A stretch of 64,000 nucleotides of DNA from Protea cynaroides (GCA_028583415.1 CM053271.1:90910584-90974583), one strand, 5' to 3'; positions 1 through 12,516 are shown, counted from the stretch's first letter. Notes: generated by a model not told the origin, from the sequence alone. Numbers and translations: made by a program.

Positions 1-2150
1 GGTCGCCTATCCCCACTGAGGTATTATGGGTTGCCCGTTGAGGTTTCTTGGGTTGCTTCTCCTTGCTGAGGTTTCTTTTCTTCCTTTATTTTTTTATTCA
101 TCATTTTTTTTTTGCAAACCCCATCTTGGGTTGAATAAAGAGTCCTGATATGGTGAGGATATTGCCAAAATTATGGTCATAACCAATGGTCTAAAACCCT
201 TAGGGGAAGTCCGAACGGCATGACTTTCATGCCAAATGGGTAGCCTTGTCCCACTATTTAAGTTGACACCTACACGCATTGATAGGCAGGCAGCTATTTG
301 AATCATCACTAAAAGTGACCTTAGGGAAATGCAGTCCCACACCAAAATTAAAAATGGTGCCGAATTATGTTTTCTTTTCTTGGAGATATTCAGATGGAAC
401 ACATGTCTCAACAAGCTACATCGAGATGCCGAATCAGTCACGATCATATCTGGGCCTGAAACCTTTAAGTTTGTTGACAAGTATTGATGTTGAAGGTCCA
501 AGAGGACTGATGTGAAACTGTCCACATGGGTCTACCATTGGGAGAATGTTTAATTGTTTATGTAGAATGGATTTATCTTACCGAGAAGATCCCATTTTAT
601 TGGCTTGAGAAATGAAGGGCTTATAGGAACCTTGGGAAGCCGTCGAATGTAATGAACGACAGATGAGAGTTCCAGCCAGATTCATGAATTTGTATATAAA
701 ATGATGACATGATCACAAGATACAATGCCATGAAAATGAAAATCAAAAGAAGGGCTTGTGATAGAGACTTCTTGGAAGGCCGTCAGATTGATAGACGGGA
801 GAGAGAGTCTAATGCCGATGAGAAATCTTTCTCTGATGATGAAGAAGTGATGAGATCGTCTCCTGTAAAGGTGGGATGTAATTGGCCAAAATCGAAAGTC
901 CGGTCCAACATGCTGTAAATCTTGACAAATGATCGAACTTGCTATCAGGCTTTGGTTGGAACTATCATCCTCTTGAAGTGAGAGGGACAATTAGCTTACT
1001 GTCGAGCTCCAATGCCATTCATCATCTTACTATTTTCTTTTCTTCTCTTTTTTTTCTTTTTTCTTTTTTTTTTTTTGGATGTGAAGGCCACAGAATGCAG
1101 TGCTTCGCTTGATCGCAAAATTGAATCCTAACTTTCAATATTGGATTTGAATCTTCTTCTTCCAAACATTTCCAATCAGATAGAACGTCTTTTCCCCAAC
1201 TAGCACTCTGATCTTCTGTAAACTTTATGAGCATTTGTGACTGCTCATATAGTATCTGATTTTATCTGAACAGTGAATCAGTATGCTGTCCTCTAGAAGT
1301 TACTCATCACCTTCTGTTTGATGTGACTACCTCCCATTATTGATGAAGATAAAACATAGGCTTGAATTTCTTTTTTTTCTTTTTTTTTTTTTGGAGTATC
1401 CCAATGACCTCATTCTTTGATTTTGAGATTAATCATTCATCATGTATCTCTTGCTTGCAGATGATGTACTTTGTAAGAACTTTGGTATTTTCATCTTTTT
1501 GGTGGCACATCTGTCCTCCACTCATTTGTACTGATTGGCTAACCTGTTGATATGATCTCTTACTAACTAGTGCTTTCCTTGGAATCTTTTCATTGGTAGA
1601 ACAAATGGCAGCTTCTCCAATACATGTTTCTTAAGAGTACTCTTTTGTCTCCCAATTGATCATTTAAAGCTTTCCCAGACGGGTTGGACCTTTTTTTCTC
1701 AAGAGGCCGGGTGGCGTAGAAGTTCAGGAGACGGCTCATCGTTTCAATCATCTTCAGAGTCAGAATTGACTACGCACGTAGAATAGGAAGATGTATGAAA
1801 CTGGGAGGAAATGTATGGAAGAGACAAGGCACAGAGATTGAAATCCCAAACGGGTGATTTTTTTTTACTTACAGGGCAGATTGGACTGGACTTGTCAACA
1901 AGCATATCAATCTTGGACCTAGACATGGATGACCTATCGAATATCGATAATAGAAAGTTGAAACAACTAGTTCGTCCAAGCGGCTCTAGTTGGGCATAAC
2001 GCCTTCGACGACCACCTTCAGTCGTTGCAGGAATAAGTCTTCCTTCAGATCTCTAATAGCAGGACTCATCATGCCCCTCTATCAATAGGTGCAAGATACC
2101 TACCTTTTAGGGTTCCATACAATTCTTACCTCTCTTTTTTTTCAGTCTAG
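1..2150. other. Unassigned region, no recognisable gene
   Basis: No known domain could be read here on either strand. Only short reading frames occur, for example a charged 69-residue frame at 709-918 (+) and a 62-residue frame at 1811-1999 (+). A polypyrimidine stretch lies at 1027-1077 and a splice-acceptor-like TTGCTTGCAG at 1452-1461, so remnants of a spliced gene are possible but I cannot name one. The stretch may also be the far internal part of the minus-strand Ogre-like element whose 5' LTR lies at 6266-8826, since no boundary is visible between them. Confidence 0.35.
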
Positions 2151-2159
2151 GATCCATTC

Positions 2160-2745
2160 ATAACCGGACTATTGCTTTTTAAGCTCAAGGTTACTCTAGT
2201 TCATGCCCGAGTTTGGGGTTCAGTGGATTCATCAATGGACCACTTCTAGCTGAATTCAAAATCATTTTGGCTTATGCCCCAGCTTGGGGAGCAAGGGGTA
2301 TCACCATTGCACCACACCATTTTGAGTCCAAGATTAGACTAGTTTATGCCTTGGCTTAGGGGTTCAATGGATTTATTCATTAGACCACTCTCAGTTTGGG
2401 TCCAAGGTCAATTTGGTTCATGCCCCAGTTTATAATGGCTTTCCTTATTGGACCACACTCAATTTGGGTCCAAGGTCAATCTAGTTTATGACCAGCTTAG
2501 GGCTCATGACTTTCCTCATTGAATCATACCCAATTCAGGCCCAGGGTCAATCCGGTTCATGCCCCAGTTTGGGGTTCATTGGCTTTCCTCATCAGACTAC
2601 ACTCAATTTGGGTCTAAGTTCAATCTGGTTCATGCCCCAGTTTATGGGTTAAGGGTTTCATCATTGGACCATTCTGGTTCTTATCCTAGCTTGGGGCACA
2701 TTGGATCTCATCTTTGGTCTACCCTACTGCTTGGGAAAATTCAAT
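2160..2745. repeat. Tandem array, about 75-bp degenerate unit
   Basis: Roughly eight diverged copies of a unit recognised by GGTTCATGCCCCAGTTTGGG, followed by a ggctttcctcattggaccac-type stretch and an aatttgggtccaaggtcaat-type stretch. It is the first of three arrays in the internal region of the Ogre-like element. Tandem arrays inside the internal region are common in Tat/Ogre elements. It encodes nothing visible. Confidence 0.8.
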
Positions 2746-2984
2746 TCCTCTCTCTGAATAATAAGAAATATGAGGGAAACTCTTTGGATTCTAGTATTTT
2801 CCTGGCCAATGAGACAAATGCCCGAGATGGGATAGCACTACCATAGCTAAAGGTTCATGATTTCTTGATGACTCCAGAATCTGAAATTGATCTTTATTGA
2901 CAAGCAATGGGGAATGCTCCTCGTTCACCATTCCTGACGAGCTATCCTAACTTGTGGCACTAGGCTATGATAGACATGTATCGG

Positions 2985-3325
2985 GCTCTAATTGATAGAG
3001 CCAGAGATTGATTTTGAATCGGTCTCCAATTGATAGAGACAAGATTGACTTTGAATTGGTCTCTGATTGATAGAGATCAAGATTGACTTTGAATTGGTCT
3101 CTGATTGATAGAGATCAAGATTGACTTTGAATTGGTCTCTGATTGATAGAGATCAAGATTGACTTTGAATTGATCTCAATTGATAGAGATCAAGATTGAC
3201 AGTCATGGACTGGGCTCTAATTGCTAGAGGCAAGGATTGCTTGAGTTGGGCTCCGATTGATAGAGGCCAAGGATGACAATCATGGATTGGACTCTAAATG
3301 CTAGAGATGATGGATTGATTGTGTT
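2985..3325. repeat. Tandem array, 38-bp unit
   Basis: The unit ctctgattgatagagatcaa plus gattgactttgaattggt recurs every 38 bp. Near-identical copies lie between about 3045 and 3190, and more diverged copies flank them on both sides. The central copies are the most alike, as expected from recent slippage or unequal exchange. Confidence 0.85.
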
Positions 3326-3344
3326 GAAATGACTAAAATTCACT

Positions 3345-4850
3345 TTGTTTCCTTCATGAAATGGAACATGAATCAGAGGTAATGGTTGAACAGGCCTAGA
3401 GGCTAACTCATGCTCACATTGAGTTCATATGAATGGAACATTTCTTAGTTCCAACATAAATCGGAACCTGAACCGGAGTTGACCGTTAAACAAGCCTAGG
3501 GGCTATTTAAATTCAAATGAATGGAACTCTTCTTCATAGTTGAATCCGAATGCTGAATTATATGGAACTCTTCTTAGTTCCAATATGAATCAGAACTTGA
3601 ATCACGGTTGATGGTTGAATAAGCCTAGTGGCTGATTGAATTTAGATGAATGGAACTCTTCTTACTTCCAACATGAATCAGAACCTGAACCAAAGTTGAT
3701 GGTTGGACAAGCCTAGGGGCTAAATAAATTCAGATGAATGGAACTTTTCCTAGTTTCGACATGAACTGGAACCCTAACCAAAATTGATGGTTGGACCTAC
3801 CTACGGGCTGAATCTTTCCTTCAGTTTTGAGATGAACCAGAAATGGTGGTTGAATCTAGGGCTGAGTATTTCTTTGATCCTGAGATGAACTGGATGTAAT
3901 TGAATTTGCCTAGAGGCTGAATCTTTCCTTAATTTTGGATGAACCGAAATGATGATTGGAACTGCCTAGGGGCTGAATCTTTCCTTAATTCAAAGGTGAA
4001 TAGGGAACAATGATTGGATTTGCCTAGGGGCTGAATCTTTCCTTAATTCAAAGGTGAATAGGGAACAATGATTGGATTTGCCTAGGGACTGAATCTTTCC
4101 TCAATTCAAAGGTGAATAGGGAATAATAATTGGATTTACCAAGGGGCTCAATCTTTCCTCAATTCAAAGGTGAATAGGGAACAATAATTAGATTTGCCTA
4201 GGGGCTAAATTTTTCCTTAATTCAAAGGTGAATAGGGAACAATAATTTGATTTGCCTAGGGGCTAAATCTCTCTTTAAGTCAAAGGTGAATCGAGAACTA
4301 TGATTGGATTTGCCTAGGGGCTGAATCTTTCCTTAATTCAGAGATGAATCGAGAACTATGATTGGATTTACCTAGGGGCTGAGTCTTTCCTTAATTCTAA
4401 GGTACATTGAGAACTATGATTGGATTTGCCTAGGGGCTGAATCCTTCCTTAATTCAGAGATGAATCGGGAACTATGATTGGATTTGCCTAGGGGCTGAAT
4501 CTTTCCTTAATTCAAAGGTGAATCAAGAACTATGATTGGATTTGCCTAGGGGCTGAATCTTTCCTTAATTCAGAGATGAATCGTGATATATGATTGGATT
4601 TGCCTAGGGGTTCAATCTTTCCTTAATTCTAAGGTACATTGAGAACGGTGATTGGATTTGCCTAAGGGCTGAATCTTTCCTTAATTCAGGGGTGCATTGA
4701 GAACCATGATTGGATTTGCCTAGGGGCTGAATCTTTCCTTAATTCTGAGGTACATTGAGAATGGTGATTGGATTTTCCTAGGGGCTGAATCTTTCCTTAA
4801 TTCAGGGGTACATTGAGAACCATGATTGGATTTGACTAGGGGCTAAATCT
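3345..4850. repeat. Tandem array, 58-60-bp unit (older 115-bp copies at left)
   Basis: About fourteen copies of a unit containing GATTTGCCTAGGGGCTGAAT and CTTTCCTTAATTCAAAGGTG run from about 3900 to 4850. To the left, 3345-3900 holds longer, more diverged copies with the same CCTAGGGGCT core. No coding potential is visible. It lies within the internal region of the minus-strand Ogre-like element. Confidence 0.88.
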
Positions 4851-6246
4851 CACATTGATTTTGATATGAATTTGAATATGATGTTTGAGTAGGCCCAGGG
4901 ACTAACTGTACAAGAATATTGTAAACTTTTTCAAGTATAGGTGCTTGTTGCTGCCTAAACTGAATGCTCTATTGCACCAGATTGACTGAGTTACTGATTG
5001 TGTTCCCAAATCTAGTTGCCTTCTTTCTTACACAATTTGATGTTCAATCAAGATCTAGATTCATGCCTTCCATTGATTCATTTAGAAAGATAACATGGAT
5101 GGATCTCAAGGTGGGAGATTAAGACAATTCCCTAATTGTAGGGGCCTCTCACCCTAAAAGGGTGGATATGGTTGCAGTTTGATTCTCTTCTCCAAAGGCA
5201 TTGAAATCCAATGGAGGAATATTGAGATTCTAGACATCTAGAGGAGTGGAAGAAATCACATGCACAATCAAAGATGACTTAACCAAACAAAGTTAGCTCC
5301 CTCATAAGGGCGATTGGGTAAACATTATCCGAGTCAATTTAATTGAATTTGATTAAGCCATGTGTTCAGTCTTGGGACCTCATGATTCCAAAAATGGATA
5401 ATCAGTGGTTCTAAGGTCTGGCCACTTGGGTTACCAAATTCGATGAAATTGAAATGGATATATTAATCCATCGTCCTTATTAGGGATGGTTAGCAAAAGC
5501 GGTTCATAGATGAACAAACTAGTATATTTCTTCTTGACCATGGTATCTAAGTCATGACAGAGATTTTTTGCTCATTTTTTGAAATCGACATGTTAACAAT
5601 GAGAGATTCGACACATCGAGCTTACTAAATGGAGGGTGTATAGTGACCGTCTACTATGATGTAGAACAGGTGTATACATACCTCATACTCCCAATGGGTG
5701 AGAGTTCAAGATGCTCATCATGTAGATTCTAACATGTTGACCAATCGAGGACAAAAACGGGCAGAAATTCGACGTCTCGAACATGGATGTCATGGTTAAG
5801 CCGATTTTACTGGGCCGGTTCAGGGATGAGCCAAAAAATAACAAACATTGGGCTACAATCTTGGTTAGGACAGAAAAGGCCACCTTGACAAGGATGGGGT
5901 AACCTATCACCGAATGCTCGATGAATAATGGGCCCCTAATCCCTTTATATACTATGTTGCAAGGATCCAAGCGACGTGGAGTAGCATAACACATTCTCAG
6001 GCGGACCCAAGAAAACCTCGTTAGAGGCTGCTCGCCCATCGTGGTCTCACAAAATACAGGCCAAGGCTGTGAGTTTCGCCTAGCGGGCTGCCCCATATGC
6101 ATGGGACCCGATTTGGCTACTCGCACAAATGTGTGACAGAACCCATTCCCTCCAAAGCAATATTATACAAGCATAAATATAGTATCCTAAAATTTAACAT
6201 CCAATTCACTCAAGGAAAGTTTTCATTTAGGAGTTTGACATTTATA
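4851..6246 (-). mobile_element. Leader/internal region of Ogre-like element (minus strand)
   Basis: This stretch directly follows the minus-strand primer-binding site and so should be the 5' leader and start of the internal region. The longest open frame is 147 codons at 5683-6126 (-), which shows no gag, protease, reverse transcriptase or integrase motif. No pol domain is found anywhere in 1-6246, so the element is either non-autonomous or its coding part lies outside the window. Confidence 0.5.
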
Positions 6247-6264
6247 TCCCCAGTGAAGTCGCCA
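6247..6264 (-). other. Primer-binding site, Arg-tRNA type (Ogre/Tat)
   Basis: Read on the minus strand the site is TGGCGACTTCACTGGGGA, one base after the CA end of the LTR. This is the classic primer site of Ogre/Tat elements, complementary to the 3' end of tRNA-Arg. The plus-strand LTR at 23,950 has the same arrangement with TGGCGACTCCACTGGTGA. Confidence 0.82.
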
Positions 6265-6689
6265 CTGTGAGGACAAAGATGGAAATCTTTGAGAAGTCGC
6301 CACCTAGATTATGGTCTAGGACCTTAGAAATGTGAAATCTTACCCCAAGGTAAGACTTTGATTGACTCATGACCCTTAGATTGGATTTCTGATCCATCAA
6401 AGATTGGGTAAGCGTCAGGTTACGGTTATGGGAAGGAGTTAGGCACCCAAATCGCCCGATCAAAATCGATCTCCTATACCTTTCCTATGCTAGACTCTAT
6501 TTGTTAAACCAAACCAAACCAAGTGGTTTGATATCATTGAACCGAATCTGTATCCATCAGATTGCCTACGTATTACAGATTTATTCCAAAAATCAGGTTC
6601 ACCATCGTAGTTCAGGTGTGATTAAAGTTTATGGCTATGATTTATGCTTGTGCATGATTAAGTTTATTGTTCAAGTTGAAATTTATGCT

Positions 6690-7790
6690 TGAAAGGCTGA
6701 GAAAATCCTATGGGTTAGAATCTGGATAGTCCATGTGGAGTGATAGATAGTCCTAGTGGATCTAAGAATAACCCTATTTGGGTTGGAATATGGATAACCC
6801 TGTCTGGGTTGAAATGTGGATAAATATCCTAGTGGATCTATGGATAGTCCAAGTGGACTAAGATGTGGATCCGAATTTGGGATTCTCCCAAATGGCTTAT
6901 GTATCCTAGGGTTTGCCCTAGGAATCAAAATCCACGTAGCTTGGACTGGATAACCCTATTTGGGTCAAAATATGGGTAAGTATCCTAGTGGATCTATGGA
7001 TAGTCCTAGTGGACTAAGGTTTGGATAACCCTTTTTGGATTGAATATGGATAGATATCCTAGTGGATCTATGGATAGTCCGAGTGGACTAAGGTGTGGAT
7101 AAATATCCTCGTGGATCTATAGATAGTCCAAGTGGACTAAATTATGGATCCGAATTTGGGTTTCTCCCAAATGGCCTACGTATCCTAGGGTTTGACCTAG
7201 GAATCAGAATCCGCGTAGTTCGAAATTGGCTAACCCTATTTGGGTCAAAATGGGGCTTGGATTGAAATGGTTGAATATCCTTGTGGATCTATGGGTAGTC
7301 CGAGTGGACTAAAGTGTGGATAACCCTATTTGGGTTAAAATATGGGGGATATCCTAGTGGATCTATGGATAGTCCGAGTGGACTAAATTGTGGATCCGAA
7401 TTTGGGTTTTACCCAAATGGCCTCCGTATCCTAGGGTTTAACCTAGGAATCAGAATCCGCGTAGTTCGGGCTGGATTGAAATGGTTGGGTATCCTAGTGG
7501 ATCTATGGATAGTCCGAGTGGACTAAGGTGTGGATCCGAATTTGGGTTTCTCCCAAATGGCCTATGTATCCTAGGGTTTGCCCTAGGAATCAGAATCCAC
7601 GTAGTTTGGGCTGGATAACCCTATTTGGGTTAAAATATGGGTAACTATCCTAGTGGATCTATGGATAGTTCGAGTGGACTAAATTGTGGATCCGAATTTA
7701 GGTTTCTCCCAAATGGCCTACGTATCCTAGGATTTGCCCTAGGAATCAGAATCCACGTAGTTCGGGCTTGGGTTGAGCTGAGTTGACTGG
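6690..7790 (-). repeat. Composite tandem repeat in Ogre-like LTR with ACGTAG hairpin motif
   Basis: Five copies of a motif that reads, on the minus strand, (A)ACTACGTGGATTCTGATTCC, then a palindrome CCTAGGGCAAACCCTAGG, then ATACGTAGGCCATTTGGGAG. They lie near 6870-6950, 7160-7235, 7400-7470, 7540-7610 and 7700-7775. They are separated by variable numbers of short units such as aaccctatttgggt, ctagtggatctatggatagt and ccgagtggacta. The CTACGT and ACGTAG arms are inverted repeats and could pair. The plus-strand Ogre-like LTR carries the same arms twice (22,688-22,747 and 23,311-23,362). Confidence 0.8.
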
Positions 7791-7859
7791 ATTGACTGGA
7801 ATTAACTGGGTTTTCTCTCTCCATCATTTCATGGGTCATTTCTCTGTCATTCCGCACGG

Positions 7860-8420
7860 AATTTTTTGATAGCCTTTATTCCACATTTTCTGCATTCACT
7901 TTGTAGAACATTAAAAATGAGGAATAATGAAGTTTGAATCAACTCATTTGGAAAAAAATGGCCAACCTATGAATTTTTTAAGTTTAAGCAGGCCAATTAT
8001 CTATAATTTGGTTGACCATTTTGCATGGGTTCCTTCGGAGACTTCTACCAGAAATTCTTTACGTCCACTTTGTAGAGTACTAAAAATGGAACATAATGAA
8101 ACTGAAATTACCTGACTTGGATATGGGATGACCAAAATATGAATTTCCAAAGGTTAAATGACCATTCCATGTGTAATTTTGCATGGGACCCTTCGGAGAC
8201 TTCTACTTGGGATTTTTCACGTCCACTTTCTAGAACATCATAAATGAAGAATAATGGCCTTGGAACTGAATCCGACGTAGAACGGAAAAGATATGAAGCT
8301 TTGAAGTTCTAACGATAATTTGCATGAAAGTTTGCATGGGGCCCACTGGTGACTTCTACCTGGGATTTTTCACGTCCACTTTGAAGAGGCTGAAAATAAG
8401 GAATAATGGTACTTGAACCA
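7860..8420. repeat. About 150-bp tandem repeat in Ogre-like LTR
   Basis: Four diverged copies share gggaccCTTCGGAGACTTCTAC, TTTTTCACGTCCACTTTGTA and a gaacattaaaaatgaggaat-type tail, near 7860-7930, 8020-8105, 8180-8255 and 8335-8410. They lie in the promoter-proximal part of the LTR, since transcription would run leftward from near 8,800. Confidence 0.7.
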
Positions 8421-8826
8421 TATGATTCAAATGTCGGATGATCAAGATATGATGATTTGAAATTCAAACAATCCAACTTACGATAATTTGCATGAAAGCC
8501 CCTGGGATTATTTATGATAATTTCATAAACCTCCTTTGTACGTATCATCCGACTAAAATGATCATATCTTCTTCATTTGATGTCGGAATTGAGCAATTCT
8601 GGTCTCATTTTGAAGATAATTTTATGACCTAGGCATCCATGCAAGATTATAACCTGTGACCTTGCTGTGGGATCCATTGAAAACTTCTTCAAATTCACAG
8701 ACCCATTGAAAACTTCCTCAAATTCATATTCAAAAATCCAAACTTTCGATCATCTTTCTTCCTTTTGTTGTCCACACACCAGCAGGACTTTGTTTAATTA
8801 GAAATGGCAAAAATGGGGTGCTTACA

Positions 8827-10228
8827 ATACCGCAGGCACATACCAGTCTCACTGACTGAGACCGGTATGTACCGCAACCGGTATATACCGGTGGCACCAT
8901 ACTGGTTTCACTCTCCTGAGACCGGTACCGCGACCGATATGCTCTCCGAACCTGTTTTGCTTGTCGGACATGGTGCTGACCACCTGTAACCTTAATAAAT
9001 GAATTCTAACCTATGAATATGATTGTGTAGGACCTGTAGACAGCGTGAGTAAGCCCTGTGACGTAGTGCGGGATTGTTATCACGTGTCAGGTAAGGGACA
9101 AGACCCCAAACTTTAATTAACTAATTAAACAGTAAACCTTTGTGACTAAATTGTATATGATACATTGCTTGTTGTCTGTGCATTTCACATGCCATGTAGT
9201 TTCTTCTTTTATTATTATTATCTATTCATGCATTTCATATGCTAGGATTATTGGATGTTAGGCCTGTGTATGCTTTTAGTTAATGTGTGGAATATAAAGG
9301 GGAGTGGAGCCCTGGATATATCCACAGCTAACACCTTTTCGTATCGCCATCTACCTTAGCAGACTTGGTACGAATAGGGTATCAGGGGGAGGACGTGGGA
9401 TTGTGGTTCCTCCCGCCCGCCAGACTCGAGCCCTATCTCTATGTCGTAAGGAGTCGTGCTGGGGTAAGGCCATAGATACTGTATTGACATATAGGACTAT
9501 TTAGAAACGGAACCCACTTGCAAGCCCTTGCCAATAGGGGTTTAGGTATTGGTACGGTGTAGGGTATCAGGGGGAGGATGTGGGATGGCGGCTCAGCCTG
9601 CCCGCCAGACTCTAGCTATATCTCTATACCAGAGTGAGTGATGTGGGGCAACAGCAGTAGTGTGGATTGTTGCCTGACTGTTGGGTGTGCTCACACTCTC
9701 ATGCATGGAGGTGCGGAGGCCACTAAACCTTACCATAGCATTTTGCAAGTTATACCTGACCCAAATTGTAATGTTATCTCATGCATTTTGTATGTTGCAT
9801 CGGTTTTGTACTTGCTGAGCTAAGTTGTGAGCTCACCCAAATATATTCGATTTCTTTTCAGATCTTGATGTAGGATACTCAGTGGAAGGCTTCATGTCTG
9901 CTCCAGCTTACAGCGCGGTGGCGGCTTTGGAATCACAGACTGTAGAGGACGAGCATGATGCGTCACAGTGATGGTTATTTTCTTTTGATACTTTGTAATA
10001 ACTATTATTTTAATTTTTATGGATGATGGAATAAGTTGAATAATTATTTTAAATTACAACATAGATCTCAGTTCATTTATTTTTATTCTGCTGCTATGTA
10101 TTAATCTCTGATTATGTTAGACTGCTTGGGAATGATTGGTTGACACGGTCTATTGAGATCCTGGTGTGAACCGTGGTTTAGAGACGGTTCACTCACACTT
10201 CTGGTTCAGCCGGAATTGGGGTGTGACA
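8827..10228 (+). mobile_element. Truncated Tekay-type LTR (+), family A-like
   Basis: The right end is the canonical GGAATTGGGGTGTGACA followed by the primer site. Internal landmarks match the complete family A LTRs: a cluster of accggtat and ccgcgaccg-type palindromes at its left edge, a gtgacgtagtgcggg stretch, the gtatcagggggagga repeats, and the tgagctcacccaaat block. The first part of the LTR, about 750 bp with the TATA box, is missing; the Ogre-like LTR begins exactly where it is cut. It is followed by leader sequence and then the assembly gap. Confidence 0.8.
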
Positions 10229-10230
10229 AC

Positions 10231-10245
10231 TTGGTATCAGAGCCC
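10231..10245 (+). other. Primer-binding site, initiator-Met tRNA type
   Basis: TTGGTATCAGAGCCC lies two bases after the LTR end. TGGTATCAGAGC is the standard plant Ty3/gypsy and Ty1/copia primer site complementary to tRNA-iMet. Confidence 0.88.
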
Positions 10246-10584
10246 TAGGCTCTATCCAGCTAATCATTCTGCATCTAACTGTGTCCAATGAGCTGAGTTA
10301 GAAAAATTAAAAACTTTAATAAGAACACACCATAAGCTTGCTTGATGCTTGAGACTTAAGAAAGATGCATAATATACTATTAATGGAAGAACAATTATAA
10401 GCACTGAAGTATTAAGAGAAACAAATAACCATTTCATAATTTTTAAGTACAAGTGAACAACAGAGTACAGTCCACAAGTCGGACAGTTACTCTATTTACA
10501 AAATGAACCACATGTAAATAAAATAAAACTACATCTGACTATGGTGGTGTAGCGGGCCTGGATGGTACCGGGTTTGCAATATCA
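10246..10584 (+). mobile_element. Tekay-type leader fragment up to the gap
   Basis: AT-rich sequence downstream of the primer site; its short reading frames match no known domain. Any antisense ORF comparable to the one at 32,858 would fall in or beyond the gap, so its presence here cannot be judged. Confidence 0.5.
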
Positions 10585-11084
10585 NNNNNNNNNNNNNNNN
10601 NNNNNNNNNNNNNNNNNNNNNNNNNNNNNNNNNNNNNNNNNNNNNNNNNNNNNNNNNNNNNNNNNNNNNNNNNNNNNNNNNNNNNNNNNNNNNNNNNNNN
10701 NNNNNNNNNNNNNNNNNNNNNNNNNNNNNNNNNNNNNNNNNNNNNNNNNNNNNNNNNNNNNNNNNNNNNNNNNNNNNNNNNNNNNNNNNNNNNNNNNNNN
10801 NNNNNNNNNNNNNNNNNNNNNNNNNNNNNNNNNNNNNNNNNNNNNNNNNNNNNNNNNNNNNNNNNNNNNNNNNNNNNNNNNNNNNNNNNNNNNNNNNNNN
10901 NNNNNNNNNNNNNNNNNNNNNNNNNNNNNNNNNNNNNNNNNNNNNNNNNNNNNNNNNNNNNNNNNNNNNNNNNNNNNNNNNNNNNNNNNNNNNNNNNNNN
11001 NNNNNNNNNNNNNNNNNNNNNNNNNNNNNNNNNNNNNNNNNNNNNNNNNNNNNNNNNNNNNNNNNNNNNNNNNNNNNNNNNNNN
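10585..11084. other. Assembly gap, exactly 500 N
   Basis: A run of 500 Ns, which is a conventional placeholder for a gap of unknown length. Open frames that cross it are artefacts. Confidence 0.99.
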
Positions 11085-12516
11085 GTTGTTCAATCAATTC
11101 CCTATTTGGGTTCAACTGCATGGGATTTCATCTGATCTCTTGACTGCTTCAATGATTCCGAAGCTGGTGTTCAAAATTGGTCATCCATCTAGTATAATGG
11201 TTGTTGAAGGGGTGACCTTTGGGTGACCTTTGGATGACCTTTGGAAACTAGTCTTGTCCATCCATCTCAGTCTGGCATTCCTCCACCAACGCATGTTTCG
11301 GCCACCATGGGGTACCCTCGTCCTTCAAATGATAGCACTGTGGTGTCTACAATTTCCCTTACAACCATCGAGAAGGCTATTATTACTGATTAGTAAAAAT
11401 GCAGACCTTGCATGTGCTATATTATAAGCCTTGCCCCCAAATTATCCGATTTGTCCATTACCTGAGCTACACCAGTTCCTTTATCAGTGGCGCCACCGTG
11501 TTTTGACAACTTGATAGTGTTTCCTCATTTTAGGCCAGTTCACCAATCTTTAAATATACAACAAGACCCATCATCTCAGCCCATTTCTTCGATTGGCCTA
11601 TCCTCAGCCCATTTTCACCAAAGCCCAGCTTTCTACCATTCTATTTCGTCAAGTCCAGTGATGTCGTCGGTTTCCTCCATCTCTTCCCGATCTTCAACTG
11701 CTCTCCCATCTGCTATGAGAGCATGGCCAACTCTTGCTAAGGAAGCCTTGGTATCAGTCATCGATCAACTGACACATGGACCAGTTATTGATCGGACGGT
11801 AAAAGATCTACCTACAGGTTCCCTGTCGACCACACATCGACCAGCTGCATCATCATTGAGGACAGAAATCTTTTGATTGGAATAAACCGGTCGACCAGAT
11901 CAATTGACTGGATGGTCTAAAACCTCCAACAGTCAAAAAATGGCTAGTTTCCAACGACCAGATTTACAGTGGTCAAATGGAACATCGACCGGTAGTTTAA
12001 AAAAAATAGAGCTCATAGAGCTCGTATTGGCCAAACAATTGGGCCATTCCTTGAGCCTATTTAAGGGATCATTCATGACGAAATTGAGATGACACAATTT
12101 ATATGATCTAAAAACGTTCTTTTGAGCTTTACATTGCCATTAGAAGACATTATCTACAAGAAAGAGAGATCATTATATCATTACACAGTGCAAGGAGTAT
12201 TTGTCACACTCCCTACCTAGGTAACATTTACTGACTTTTTGCATCCATTCAACCCCTTTCCAACTCCACTACACAAAGAAGAACAAATCTGGCCCAAACT
12301 GAGACTGGACCTTGCTGGGACTTATTAAAGAAACTTGCATGGAAGCCACCAGCTCCATTAGGCCGTGGATTAGAATCCATAACAGCAAGAAAGTTGGGGC
12401 CCTCCTTCCTGCAATCTCTTTTCTTTGTCCCATACAATAATCTTTGTCTGTCACAACATCCGGCAACCCAATGATCTATTTTCTTCTTCATCTTTCTTTG
12501 GTCATAGTCCTCTATC
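11085..12516. other. Unassigned region with Ser/Pro-rich open frame
   Basis: An open frame of 129 codons at 11,487-11,876 (+) is rich in Ser, Pro and His, without a recognisable domain. Around 11,760-11,990 there are scattered gaccagt/ccggtcgac motifs resembling those in the family A LTRs, so this may be decayed retrotransposon DNA. A frame of 80 codons at 12,249-12,491 (-) matches nothing I recognise. A short direct repeat of ggtgacctttgg occurs three times at 11,209-11,243. Confidence 0.4.

Larger units (their letters stand above)
6266..8826 (-). mobile_element. 5' LTR of Ogre/Tat-like retrotransposon, minus strand
   Basis: On the minus strand the LTR begins TGTAAGCACCCCATTTTTGC at 8826 and ends in CCTCACA at 6266, next to the primer site. 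Length is 2,561 bp, within the usual range for Ogre/Tat LTRs. It contains an array built around a conserved CTACGT...ACGTAG motif (6690-7790) and a second array with a cttcacgtccacttt-type unit (about 7860-8420). The right edge abuts the interior of a Tekay LTR, which suggests that this element inserted into that LTR. The left LTR lies outside the window. Confidence 0.82.

Noticed and set aside
94..525. 143-codon frame on the minus strand as a gene
   Set aside because: No domain, no promoter or splice context, and a plus-strand frame of similar quality overlaps it.
5683..6126. 147-codon minus-strand frame as an Ogre ORF1 or gag
   Set aside because: No recognisable gag features; it lies immediately after the primer site, where non-coding leader is expected.
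10539..11143. Long open frames across 10,539-11,143 on both strands
   Set aside because: They consist almost wholly of undetermined residues from the N gap.
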